A stretch of 64,000 bases of DNA from Geopseudomonas aromaticivorans. Lineage in GTDB: Bacteria; Pseudomonadota; Gammaproteobacteria; Pseudomonadales; Pseudomonadaceae. Each line of letters opens with the position of its first letter. Within the stretch, counting starts at the first letter, position 1. The notes below the pieces were generated by a model, which was not told where the DNA came from, did not search any database, and saw nothing but the letters and a program-made list of their open reading frames with translations. The DNA lies in contig NZ_JAHRGL010000013.1 in NCBI RefSeq assembly GCF_019097855.1, forward strand, positions 1-64,000. Reading direction: 5' to 3'. A program made the translations under genes and the position numbers. Of the stretch, positions 9,352 to 16,621 are shown one piece after another.

Positions 9352-10358
9352 TCAGGGGTGAGGATTCAGCCGCAGCGGAATCCGGCGCTGGCCGAACGTG
9401 CCGGCCTGCTGGTCGAAGCGCCCGGCGATGGCGGTGTGGCACTGCGGACAGCGACCCTCGGCGGTCAGCCGGTAGTGCCGGATCTGGTGCCAGTCACGCT
9501 CGATCAGAGGCGCGCCGCAGCCCGGACAGAAGGTCGTGCCGCCCTCGGCATCGTGCACATTGCCCTTGTAGACATAGTGCAGCCCCTGCGCGAGGGCGAT
9601 CTGCCGGGGGCGCCTGAGCGTTGCCGGCGGGGTGCGCGGGGTTTCGAGCATTTTGAAGTCGGGGTGGAAGGCGGTGAAGTGCAGCGGCACATCCGGACCC
9701 AGTTCCTTGAATACCCAGGCGCACAGGGCCTCGATCTCCCAATCCGAATCGTTGTAGTCCGGAATCAGCAGGGTGGTGATCTCCGTCCACACGTCGGTCT
9801 CGTGATGCAGATAGACCAAGGTATCCAGCACCGGCTGCAGATGCGCGCCGGTGAGCTTGAAATAGAAGTCGTCGGTGAAGGCCTTGAGGTCGACATTCGC
9901 CGCGTCCATCACTGCGAAGAATTCGCGGCGCGGTTCAGCGTGTATGTAGCCGGAGGTCACCGCCACCGTGCGGATGCCATGCGCACGACAGGCGATGGCC
10001 GTATCGATGGCGTATTCGGCGAAGATCACCGGATCGTTGTAGGTGAAGGCCACGCTGGCGCAGCCCGAATTCTCCGCCGCCAGAGCAATCTGCTGCAGCC
10101 TGCTGTACCGAAGGACAGCACCGCCGAGCCGGGGAGGAAGTGGTTGAGCGGCTTCTTCTCGATGGGGTCGATGCAGAAGCCGGAAGAGCGGCCGTAGGTG
10201 GTCAGCACCACCTGCTCGCCTTCGCGCATGCGCACGAAGCAGGCGCCACGCTGGCCGTCGTGCAGCTTGCAGTCGCGAGGGCAGAGGTCGCACTGGATTC
10301 GGCCATCGGCCAGGCCGTGCCACCAGCGCCCCGGGTAGTGTGCGGACAGGTCATTCAT
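9352..10358 (-). pseudogene. AmmeMemoRadiSam-system radical SAM enzyme, disrupted by a deletion and frameshift
   Basis: The N-terminal part (from 10358 down to about 10100) reads MNDLSAHYPGRWWHGL, then CDLCPRDC, and ends at the radical-SAM entry SAVLSFGTAGC. The rest continues in another frame from IALAAENSGC through FTYNDPVIFAEYA to a zinc-ribbon-like tail with CPGCG and CPQC motifs. At the junction, near 10095-10110, the CxxxCxxC motif that holds the catalytic [4Fe-4S] cluster is missing except for its first cysteine; about 25-30 codons appear to be deleted with a shift of frame. As it stands the product cannot be a working radical SAM enzyme. An assembly error is the alternative. Confidence 0.78.
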
Positions 10359-10893
10359 CGCAAGCCTCCCACCGCGTGCCGACGGTCTGCGCGAAGAAGC
10401 CTGCCGGTCAGGGCAGGTGCTCCCGCACCTGCGGCAGGAGGGTGCCGCGGGTACGTCGGAATGCTGTCACTATGCCATTGCTGGCGGGGTCGGACAATGT
10501 GGGGAACATGCAGGATAAGGCCAGGATATTGTTGCTTGTGAGTCGCCGCTTTTGGGGCAACGCTGGCCTGTCATGACCGGCGGCACTCGACCCAGAGCTG
10601 CCGGTTGCGACAGGCGGGAAACGGCCAAAAGCGACTGATATGCTCCGACTGTACTGGCCTCACGGTGAGACTTTGAACTCCATAGGGAAGCAGGGCTTAT
10701 TCAATTTCTTTTTATCCATATTCCGAATTCAGCTTCGATCTTCCATATTGAAATACCTTGCAACCCTTGCGTGATTGAGGAGTTCCACGCGTCTCTCTAG
10801 ATTTGTTCTTGCAGCACCGGGCCCCTCTGACAGCTAACCGCTGCCATGTCGGAGTTGCAGTTTGTACAACTTAGACACTTAGAGGAGGGGCTC
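10359..10893. other. Non-coding stretch upstream of the terC-like gene
   Basis: About 535 bases without a supported gene. Bases 10590-10640 (ACCCAGAGCTGCCGGTTGCG, then GGGAAACGGCCAAAAGCGAC) resemble a degraded non-coding repeat; a similar CGGCCAAAAGC motif appears at about 13064. Bases 10690-10760 are AT-rich and may carry the terC promoter. I looked for a yybP-ykoY-type manganese riboswitch, often found before terC/alx genes, and could not recognise one. Confidence 0.45.
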
Positions 10894-11886
10894 ATGACTG
10901 CCCTAGAACCGTTCTTCCTTGCCGAATTTCTCGGCACCGCCATCTGGTTGTGGCTCGTCTTTATCAGCATCGTGATCGGCCTGTTGGTCTTCGACCTCGG
11001 GGTGCTACACCGTGAGCATCGAGAAATCGGCGTTCGTGAAAGTCTGCTTCTGTCTGCTGGCTATATCACGGCTGGCTTGCTATTCGGCCTATGGGTCTGG
11101 CAGGTCAAGGGCGGTGACGCCGGGATGGATTTCTACACAGGCTTTCTGATCGAGAAATCGCTGTCGATGGACAACGTGTTCTTGATGGCCATGATCTTCA
11201 GCTTCCTCGCCATTCCGCGTAAGTACCAGCACGAGGTGCTGTTCTGGGGCATTCTCGGAGTGATCGTGTTGCGCGCGATCATGATTGGCCTTGGAGCGGC
11301 GCTGATCGCCGAGTTCAGCTGGATTCTCTATGTGTTCGGCATCTTCCTGCTGCTGACCGGGGTGAAGATGCTGTTCAGCAAGGTCGATGCCCACCCGGAC
11401 CTTAGTGAAAACCTGCTGGTGAAGTTCCTGCGCAAACACATGCGGGTGACCGAGCGGCTGCATGAAGGGCGCTTCTTTGTCCTTCAGGCGGACGCCAGCG
11501 GTAAGTCCGTGGTCTGGGCTACGCCCTTGCTTCTGGCCCTAGTGCTGATCGAGTGTGCCGACCTGGTTTTCGCCGTGGACAGCGTGCCAGCGATCTTCGC
11601 AATCACCCAAGACCCCTTCATCGTCTACACCTCGAACATCTTCGCCATCCTTGGCCTGCGTGCGTTGTATTTTGCCCTGGCGGCGATGATTCACCGCTTC
11701 GCCTACCTCAAGTACGCCCTGGCACTGGTGCTGGTGTTTATCGGCGGCAAGATCTTCCTGGTCGGCATCATCGGCAAGATTCCGGCGGTCATTTCCCTCA
11801 GCGTGACCTTGGGGCTGCTGCTGGGCGGTGTGCTGCTGTCTCTCTGGAAAACCCGCGGCCAGGCCTCTGCTGGCCGGCAGGTGTAG
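10894..11886 (+). CDS. TerC/Alx-family integral membrane protein
   Basis: This 330-residue inner-membrane protein has about eight or nine hydrophobic segments and the two acidic motifs of the family, SLSMDNVFLMAMIF in the first half and CADLVFAVDSVPAIFA in the second. Family members such as Alx and TerC export or buffer manganese, or protect against tellurite and metal stress. The ATG at 10894 is preferred over 10846 because GAGGAGGGG lies just before it and the membrane domain begins right after. A small lipoprotein gene follows 71 bp downstream and may be co-transcribed. Confidence 0.9.
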   Translation: MTALEPFFLAEFLGTAIWLWLVFISIVIGLLVFDLGVLHREHREIGVRESLLLSAGYITAGLLFGLWVWQVKGGDAGMDFYTGFLIEKSLSMDNVFLMAMIFSFLAIPRKYQHEVLFWGILGVIVLRAIMIGLGAALIAEFSWILYVFGIFLLLTGVKMLFSKVDAHPDLSENLLVKFLRKHMRVTERLHEGRFFVLQADASGKSVVWATPLLLALVLIECADLVFAVDSVPAIFAITQDPFIVYTSNIFAILGLRALYFALAAMIHRFAYLKYALALVLVFIGGKIFLVGIIGKIPAVISLSVTLGLLLGGVLLSLWKTRGQASAGRQV

Positions 11887-11957
11887 ATCCAAACAGGTGG
11901 CGGCCGCCAGTCGGCTGCCTCCTATCGAATTGGCAACTCTGAGCAATGGAGGCGGTG

Positions 11958-12266
11958 ATGAACAAAACGCTGAAAATGACGGCCCTGGGGCTGGTACTGG
12001 TAGGCCTGGCTGGCTGTGACGCAGCCGAGCAATCGGCGCAGAAACTGACCGAGAAGGCTGAGCAGGCGGTGCAGGACGTAGCCCGCGAAGCAGTCGATGA
12101 GACCCTGCAACAACTCAATAAACAGGTGGATCAAGTACAGCAGTCAACCAATAAGTGGCTAGGCAAGCCGCTGGCCGAGGACGCGCAGCAGGACGAGGCG
12201 CGGGAAGACCTGCCTGCAGCTAGCGAGCCAGCAGAGCCAGTCGATAAAACGGCTGTTGAAACCTAA
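11958..12266 (+). CDS. Small lipoprotein of unknown function
   Basis: This is a 102-residue protein. Its signal sequence ends in the lipobox LAGC, so the mature protein begins with a lipidated cysteine (CDAAEQSAQKL). The mature part is a single acidic, glutamine-rich amphipathic helix (KLTEKAEQAVQDVAREAVDE and onward), likely coiled-coil, ending in a disordered Glu/Pro/Ala tail. The ATG at 11958 is chosen for GGAGG at 11948-11952. I do not recognise the family; the position behind terC suggests, without proof, a shared role in the envelope. Confidence 0.75.
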   Translation: MNKTLKMTALGLVLVGLAGCDAAEQSAQKLTEKAEQAVQDVAREAVDETLQQLNKQVDQVQQSTNKWLGKPLAEDAQQDEAREDLPAASEPAEPVDKTAVET

Positions 12267-12506
12267 TTGGCTTCTCAGGGGTGTCATGCTGAGCACCTCA
12301 CAGCTGGGTGCGTAGTTCTGCTGGCAGGCGCTCTGTAATAAGGCCTGGCCTAAAGCGGGTCGCGCAGTACGCCTTGTTAGTCACTCTGATAGATGTTGCC
12401 GATGGGCCAACAGGTTTGGTCTTGGTGCCAGCAGCGCCAGCAGCGCCAGTTGCCCAAGAACTCGACTAGCCTTCGTGACTCCACCTCTCATAAGTTGGAG
12501 ACGAGC

Positions 12507-12986
12507 ATGGTCAGCAAGAACACGATCTGCCTGTGGTACGACGGCACCGCGGCGGACGCAGCTAAGTTCTACGCCAAGACCTTTCCGGACAGCGCAGTGG
12601 GGGCAATCGTTCGCGCGCCCGGCGACTATCCCGCCGGCAAGGAGGGCGATGTCCTGGTGGTCGAGTTCACCGTGCTGGGTATTCCTTGTATGGGCCTCAA
12701 CGGTGGTCCGGGGATCAAGCACAACGAGGCGTTCTCATTCCAGGTTGCCACCGACGACCAAGCCGAAACCGACCGTCTGTGGAACGCGATCGTTGGCAAC
12801 GGGGGCCAGGAAAGCGAATGCGGCTGGTGCAAGGACAAGTGGGGGGTGTCGTGGCAGATCACACCACGCGCCCTCACGGACGCGCTGGCCGATCCCGATC
12901 GTGCGGCGGCCAAGCGCGCATTCGACGCGATGATGCAGATGAGTAAGATCGACATCGCCGCGATCGAGGCGGCTCGGCGCGGCTGA
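12507..12986 (+). CDS. VOC-superfamily (PhnB-like) protein
   Basis: This 159-residue protein has the PhnB/3-demethylubiquinone-methyltransferase-like glyoxalase fold. It starts TICLWYDGTAADAAKFYAKT, contains VEFTVLGIPCMGLNGGP and later ECGWCKDKWGVSWQITP, which are hallmarks of this group. Members are small dimeric proteins of mostly unknown biochemical role. The ATG at 12507 follows the GGAGACGAG ribosome-site region. It stands alone, and a perfect 8-bp GCTGACGC/GCGTCAGC stem spans its stop codon (12983-13005) but lacks a T-run. Confidence 0.85.
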   Translation: MVSKNTICLWYDGTAADAAKFYAKTFPDSAVGAIVRAPGDYPAGKEGDVLVVEFTVLGIPCMGLNGGPGIKHNEAFSFQVATDDQAETDRLWNAIVGNGGQESECGWCKDKWGVSWQITPRALTDALADPDRAAAKRAFDAMMQMSKIDIAAIEAARRG

Positions 12987-13229
12987 CGCTCAACGGGCGT
13001 CAGCTTGCACCCTCCGCGAACGGCCTTATCGACCCGATGCGGTCAGTGGCGACTGGCAAAAATCGGCCAAAAGCAGCCTCGAGCAAAGGGCTGCCTCTGG
13101 CCGAAAGCAAACATTTAGAGCACAAAAATCTGCCCCCTTGGCCGACGAACCTAGCCAAGACTCAATACAATTTGCGACCGATTACCCTGAGCCATGAACA
13201 TGGCTGCATCGAACAAGGAACTTGCCTCC

Positions 13230-13727
13230 ATGGCCTCCCCGGATAAACAGCAAAAACGTGCCCAACAGGCCAAAGCCAAGGCCAAGCAGAACCATTCGGG
13301 CAAAGCCAAGGCCAATGTCGTACATCCGCTGCTGGCCAATCCGCTGGTCAACGAGCCATTCGATGATGTCGAAATCGACCTGAGCACCTTCGACTTCAAA
13401 GACATCGAAGAGAACGGTTTCGACCCGGCGCACTTCGACGATTTGTTCCAGGCGATGAAAGTCGGCGAGGGCATCAGCCTACTCGCGATGTGCCTGGTGT
13501 TCCTGCAGTACCCGGTGTTGGAGCTGGTGGTCGCGGAGGAAACGGAAGACGCTGCCATCGACTTCATGATGGGCCTGTTGATCGTCTATCGTGGGATCTT
13601 CCATGATGAAGACGAAGACACGGCCGTGAATTGGATCGGCGGCGACGCCTTCCAGACTGCCTACAACGAAGCGTCGATGATCCTGCAGAAGAAGTACGCG
13701 CGCGGCACCTCAAGCAGCCGAGCTTAG
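13230..13727 (+). CDS. Hypothetical protein with basic N-terminus and acidic core
   Basis: I do not recognise this 165-residue protein. Its first 35 residues are rich in lysine, glutamine and alanine (QQKRAQQAKAKAKQN) and probably disordered. The remainder is acidic and helical, with VEIDLSTFDFKDIEENGF and a hydrophobic helix VGEGISLLAMCLVFLQYPVL. The start at 13230 is preferred because AAGGAA at 13215-13220 is correctly spaced; in-frame ATGs at 13194 and 13200 would add 10-12 residues. Its end overlaps by 18 bp, tail to tail, the end of the marR gene on the other strand. Confidence 0.7.
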   Translation: MASPDKQQKRAQQAKAKAKQNHSGKAKANVVHPLLANPLVNEPFDDVEIDLSTFDFKDIEENGFDPAHFDDLFQAMKVGEGISLLAMCLVFLQYPVLELVVAEETEDAAIDFMMGLLIVYRGIFHDEDEDTAVNWIGGDAFQTAYNEASMILQKKYARGTSSSRA

Positions 13728-14147
13728 CAGCGCGCCGAGCAGCCCTTGCTTCTTGCCGAGCTTGGTGTGCGTCAGGCGCTGCGAGAAGCCTTGCCGCTCC
13801 AGCGCTTTCGCCGTGTCTTGCAGGGCACGGCGCAGCGGATGGCCGATCTCCTGCTCAAGCTCTTCGATCACCGCAAAGGTCGCACTCCAGTGCTGGTTCA
13901 GCCTGGCCAGCAGCTCCGCGCCGTGGGGGGTGAGTCGGATGCTGCTCTTGCGCCCGACCTTGACACGATGGCGGGAAATCACTCCGTCGTTCTCCATGTG
14001 GCCAACCGTCTGGCTGATGGCCCCCTGGGTCAGGTGGGTGCGAGCGGTGATTTCGGTGACGGTCTTGGCGCCCGCCTGGATGGCCCTGAGCACGGGCGTA
14101 TAGCGCAGGCCCATCTGCCGGTAGTGCTCCTCGGCAGCGTGCTCCAC
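13710..14147 (-). CDS. MarR-family transcriptional regulator
   Basis: The 145-residue product has a winged-helix domain in the typical MarR arrangement: TVTEITARTHLTQGAISQTVGHMENDG as recognition helix region, then RKSSIRLTPHG for the wing, with helices for dimerisation at both ends. The start used is a GTG at 14147. The same frame stays open upstream to a stop at 14247-14249 and reads plausibly as protein (AAAQAAIRSVSERVEHAA) but has no ATG, so the N-terminus is uncertain. It ends tail to tail with the neighbouring unknown gene and lies 5' to the end of the sulfur operon on the same strand. Confidence 0.82.
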   Translation of the reverse strand: MEHAAEEHYRQMGLRYTPVLRAIQAGAKTVTEITARTHLTQGAISQTVGHMENDGVISRHRVKVGRKSSIRLTPHGAELLARLNQHWSATFAVIEELEQEIGHPLRRALQDTAKALERQGFSQRLTHTKLGKKQGLLGALLSSAA

Positions 14148-14254
14148 CCGTTCCGAGACGGAGCGGATCGCCGCCTGCGCGGCGGCGATGCGGCTGTCCG
14201 GGCGGCGGGGTCGCCGACCGGCAGGGCCTTGGCGATGGCCTGCGGCTTACGCCC

Positions 14255-15496
14255 TTACAACCACGGATGGCGCGGCGGCTTGATGCCGTTCAGGTAGTAG
14301 TTGCCCACCGCGTGGAACTTCCAGCGCACCGGGTCGTGCAGGGTGTGGGTACGCGCGTTGCGCCAGTGGCGGTCGAGGTTGTACTCCTCGAGGGTGGAGC
14401 GGGTGCCGACCAGCTCGAACAGCTTGTTGGTCGCCTGGATGGCGACCTCCGTGGTCAGCACCTTGGCTTCGGCGACCAGGATGGAGGCGGCGGCGACGGT
14501 GTCCTCGTTGGGGGTGTCGACGGCGATCTGCATCTGGTCGGCGGCCAGGTCGAGCACCGCCTCGGCGGCGCGCAGGCGGATCTGCAGGTCGCCGACCGCC
14601 TGGATGCTGTACGGGTCTTCATGGGCGAACTCGAGGCCCGAATCGATCCAGGCGCGGGCGCTGCGACGTACCTGGACGATGGTTTCGGCCAGCGCGCCGC
14701 GGGCGATGCCGGCGTCGATGGCGGCCTGCAGGAACTGCGAGAACGGCCCGGCGGCGGTGGGGTTGGCGAAGGCGTTGTACACCGGCACCACGTGCACGGC
14801 CGGCACCTTGACGTTGTCGATCAGCACGGTGCCGCTGGCGGTGGTGCGCTGGCCGAAGCCGGACCAGTCGTTGATCACCCGCAGGTTTTCGGTGTCGCGC
14901 GGGATGAAGGCCAGGTGCGGGCGCTTCTCGGCGTCCACCGCCACGGTCGGCACCCAGTGGGCGAGCAGCGCGCCGCTGGAATAGAACTTCTGGCCGTTGA
15001 CGCGAAAGCCGTCGCCTTCCGCCTCGATGCGCGTCTCGAAGTCGGCCACGGTGCGGCTGTGGCGCTCGGAGAAGGCATTGCCGAAGCGCACGCCGTCGAG
15101 CACCAGGCCGAAGAAGTGGCGCTTCTGCTCCTCGGTGCCGTCCAGGCGGATGTGGTCGACGATGACCAGGTGGTTCTGCGGCAGCTGGGCCAGCGACGGA
15201 TCGGCGGCGGCGATGGTCTTGATCACTTCGGCGACGGTGCGATAGCTCACCTCGGCGCCGCCATAGGCCTTGGGCACAGTGATGCCCCACAGGCCGCTCT
15301 GCGAGAAGGCATTCAGCTCGGCCACCGGCAGGCGGCGCTCGCGGTCGCGTAGGGCGGCTTCGCGGGCGAAGTCGGCGGCCAGGGCGCGGGCAATCTCGAT
15401 GGCTTCGGCATCGCTGTGGATGCGGTGGGCCGGCTGCTGCGGCAGCGGTTGCAGGTAGGGGTCGACGACGCGGTCGGCGGTTTGCGATTCGCTCAT
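14255..15496 (-). CDS. sfnB: SfnB-family sulfur-acquisition oxidoreductase
   Basis: This 413-residue protein of acyl-CoA-dehydrogenase fold matches the SfnB/DszC branch: GLWGITVPKAYGGAEVSY near residues 68-85, NGQKFYSSGALLAHWVP, then the flavin-loop segment GFGQRTTASGTVLIDNV, and the C-terminal DRHWRNARTHTLHDPVRWK. DszC-like members bind FMN and oxygenate sulfur compounds instead of dehydrogenating acyl-CoA. AAGGAA precedes the ATG. It lies 56 bp behind ompW on the same strand, so both probably depend on the sigma-54 promoter at 16265-16280. Family assignment is strong; the exact substrate is inferred from genes around it. Confidence 0.85.
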   Translation of the reverse strand: MSESQTADRVVDPYLQPLPQQPAHRIHSDAEAIEIARALAADFAREAALRDRERRLPVAELNAFSQSGLWGITVPKAYGGAEVSYRTVAEVIKTIAAADPSLAQLPQNHLVIVDHIRLDGTEEQKRHFFGLVLDGVRFGNAFSERHSRTVADFETRIEAEGDGFRVNGQKFYSSGALLAHWVPTVAVDAEKRPHLAFIPRDTENLRVINDWSGFGQRTTASGTVLIDNVKVPAVHVVPVYNAFANPTAAGPFSQFLQAAIDAGIARGALAETIVQVRRSARAWIDSGLEFAHEDPYSIQAVGDLQIRLRAAEAVLDLAADQMQIAVDTPNEDTVAAASILVAEAKVLTTEVAIQATNKLFELVGTRSTLEEYNLDRHWRNARTHTLHDPVRWKFHAVGNYYLNGIKPPRHPWL

Positions 15497-15552
15497 GATG
15501 AAGTTCCTTGCTGGGTTTGCCGGATGGCGTGGGTAAGGGGCGCGCTGGGCGC

Positions 15553-16158
15553 TCAGAAGCGGTAGCCGAGGTTGACGCTGTACACCGTGGGGTCGACGTC
15601 GACGCTGCCGACCGTGACGCCGTTGACCTTCACGGTGCTGTCGATCTTGGCGTAGCGCACGTCGCCGCCGACGGTCCAGTTGTCGTCGATGGCGACGTCC
15701 AGGCCGGCCTGGAAGGCGGCGCCCCAGGAGTCGGAAAGTTCCAGATCGGCGCCGTTGTCCAGCTTCTCGTCGAAGAAATAGGTGTAGTTGAGGCCGACGC
15801 CGACGAAGGGGCGCAGACGGGCCTGGGGGGCGAAGTGGTACTGCAGCGAGACGATCGGCGGCAGCTGCTTGGTGCTGCCGATCTTGCTGCCGTTGAGCTT
15901 GATGTCGTGCTTGAACGGCAGACCACCGAGCACGTCGATGGCCAGGTTGGGGGTGAAGAAGTAGGCCAGGTTGACGGTCGGGCCGGTCGAGCTGTCGATG
16001 TCCACTTCGCCCGGCAGGATGCTGCCGGAGTCGGAGGTGGGGACGATCTTGCTGACGCCGATCCGCGCTTGCCAGGGGCTGTCGCCGGCCTGGGCGGTGG
16101 CGCTGCCGGCGAGCAGCAGGGCACCAAGGGTGGCGTGGCTGAGCCAGTTCAGAGACAT
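15553..16158 (-). CDS. ompW: OmpW-family outer-membrane protein
   Basis: This 201-residue protein has a signal peptide ending ATAQA, followed by an eight-stranded barrel typical of OmpW/AlkL. Landmarks are GVSKIVPTSDSGS, the AYFFTPNLAIDVLGGLPFKH segment, FVGVGLNYTYFF, and the terminal strand SVNLGYRF with the C-terminal phenylalanine needed for barrel assembly. OmpW and AlkL proteins let small hydrophobic molecules pass laterally into the outer membrane. Here it leads an operon with a SfnB-type oxidoreductase under a sigma-54 promoter, suggesting uptake of hydrophobic organosulfur compounds. The ATG at 16158 has AAGGAA in front; longer forms start upstream of the predicted promoter. Confidence 0.9.
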   Translation of the reverse strand: MSLNWLSHATLGALLLAGSATAQAGDSPWQARIGVSKIVPTSDSGSILPGEVDIDSSTGPTVNLAYFFTPNLAIDVLGGLPFKHDIKLNGSKIGSTKQLPPIVSLQYHFAPQARLRPFVGVGLNYTYFFDEKLDNGADLELSDSWGAAFQAGLDVAIDDNWTVGGDVRYAKIDSTVKVNGVTVGSVDVDPTVYSVNLGYRF

Positions 16159-16264
16159 GCGGTATTCCTTGTACGTGCTGTTGTGCGAATGCGGCGCAGG
16201 GGCCGCGCTACGGGGCGCTCCACGCGTCCGTACGTCCGGTCGGCAGGGGGTGCACAAGGACAAG

Positions 16265-16280
16265 AGCAGGCTTCGTGCCA
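16265..16280 (-). promoter_or_regulatory. Sigma-54 promoter of the ompW-sfnB operon
   Basis: On the minus strand the sequence reads TGGCAC-GAAGC-CTGCT with GG and GC pairs 10 bp apart. It is about 107 bp before the ompW start. The -12 element CTGCT is the same as at ribBA and sfnF. Confidence 0.72.
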
Positions 16281-16357
16281 TGTTTTTAACTGTTTGTTTC
16301 TAAAGGGCTTTTCAGATTATTTGGCTGGCGGAGCTGTATCCCGAAAAACAGCGCTGA

Positions 16358-16405
16358 TGAACTGCTGTTGGCCGCGGAACACCGACTGCAGCAGGGCAGT
16401 TGCAG
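16358..16405 (-). promoter_or_regulatory. Putative activator sites of the ompW operon
   Basis: AACTGCTGTTGG (about 16360-16371) and GGCAGTTGC (about 16395-16403) are looser relatives of the CAACTGTTG element seen at the other sigma-54 promoters. They lie 80-125 bp upstream of the ompW promoter, just beyond the terminator of the operon that precedes it. Confidence 0.4.
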
Positions 16406-16409
16406 ATGC

Positions 16410-16435
16410 AAAAAGGCCAGCGCAAGCGCTGGCCT
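16410..16435 (-). terminator. Rho-independent terminator of the sfnB-like operon
   Basis: On the minus strand, GAGGCCAGCGC-TTGC-GCTGGCC is followed directly by TTTTTGC: a strong GC-rich stem, a short loop and a T-run. It closes the transcript of the 16622-17863 gene and the small gene behind it, and separates them from the ompW promoter. Confidence 0.85.
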
Positions 16436-16460
16436 CGGGGCAGGGTGGAAGGGACGTTGC

Positions 16461-16607
16461 TCAGTCGCGCGGGATCGGCGGGCAATGGCTGACGCGGTAG
16501 TCGAGCAGCGCCAGATACTGCTCCTCGGCCGCCAGGGCGGACTGTTCAAGGCTGCCGCGCAGCAGCAGGGCGAAACCTTCGCGGCACAGTTGCAGGAGTT
16601 TCGACAT
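16461..16607 (-). CDS. 48-residue small protein in the sfnB-like operon
   Basis: ATG to TGA encodes 48 residues beginning MSKLLQLCREGFALLLRGSL and ending SHCPPIPRD. It starts 14 bases after the stop codon of the upstream SfnB-like gene, with GGGAG as ribosome site, and lies before the operon's terminator, so it has every sign of being translated. A leucine-rich helix occupies the first half, EEQYLALLDY follows, and cysteines stand at residue 8 and near the C-terminus. No family is recognised. A role tied to the oxidoreductase is inference from the operon. Confidence 0.62.
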   Translation of the reverse strand: MSKLLQLCREGFALLLRGSLEQSALAAEEQYLALLDYRVSHCPPIPRD

Positions 16608-16621
16608 GGCGGTGCTCCCGG

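Noticed and set aside
10650-10893. Possible yybP-ykoY manganese riboswitch before the terC-like gene
   Set aside because: No convincing match to its conserved internal loops could be found by eye; only a covariance-model search could settle it.
12267-13030. VOC-protein gene as an integron cassette with attC-like ends
   Set aside because: Sequences such as GCCTGGCCTAAAGCGGG and GTTAGTC are near the gene, but the RYYYAAC/GTTRRRY core pair with correct spacing is not present, and there is no integrase.
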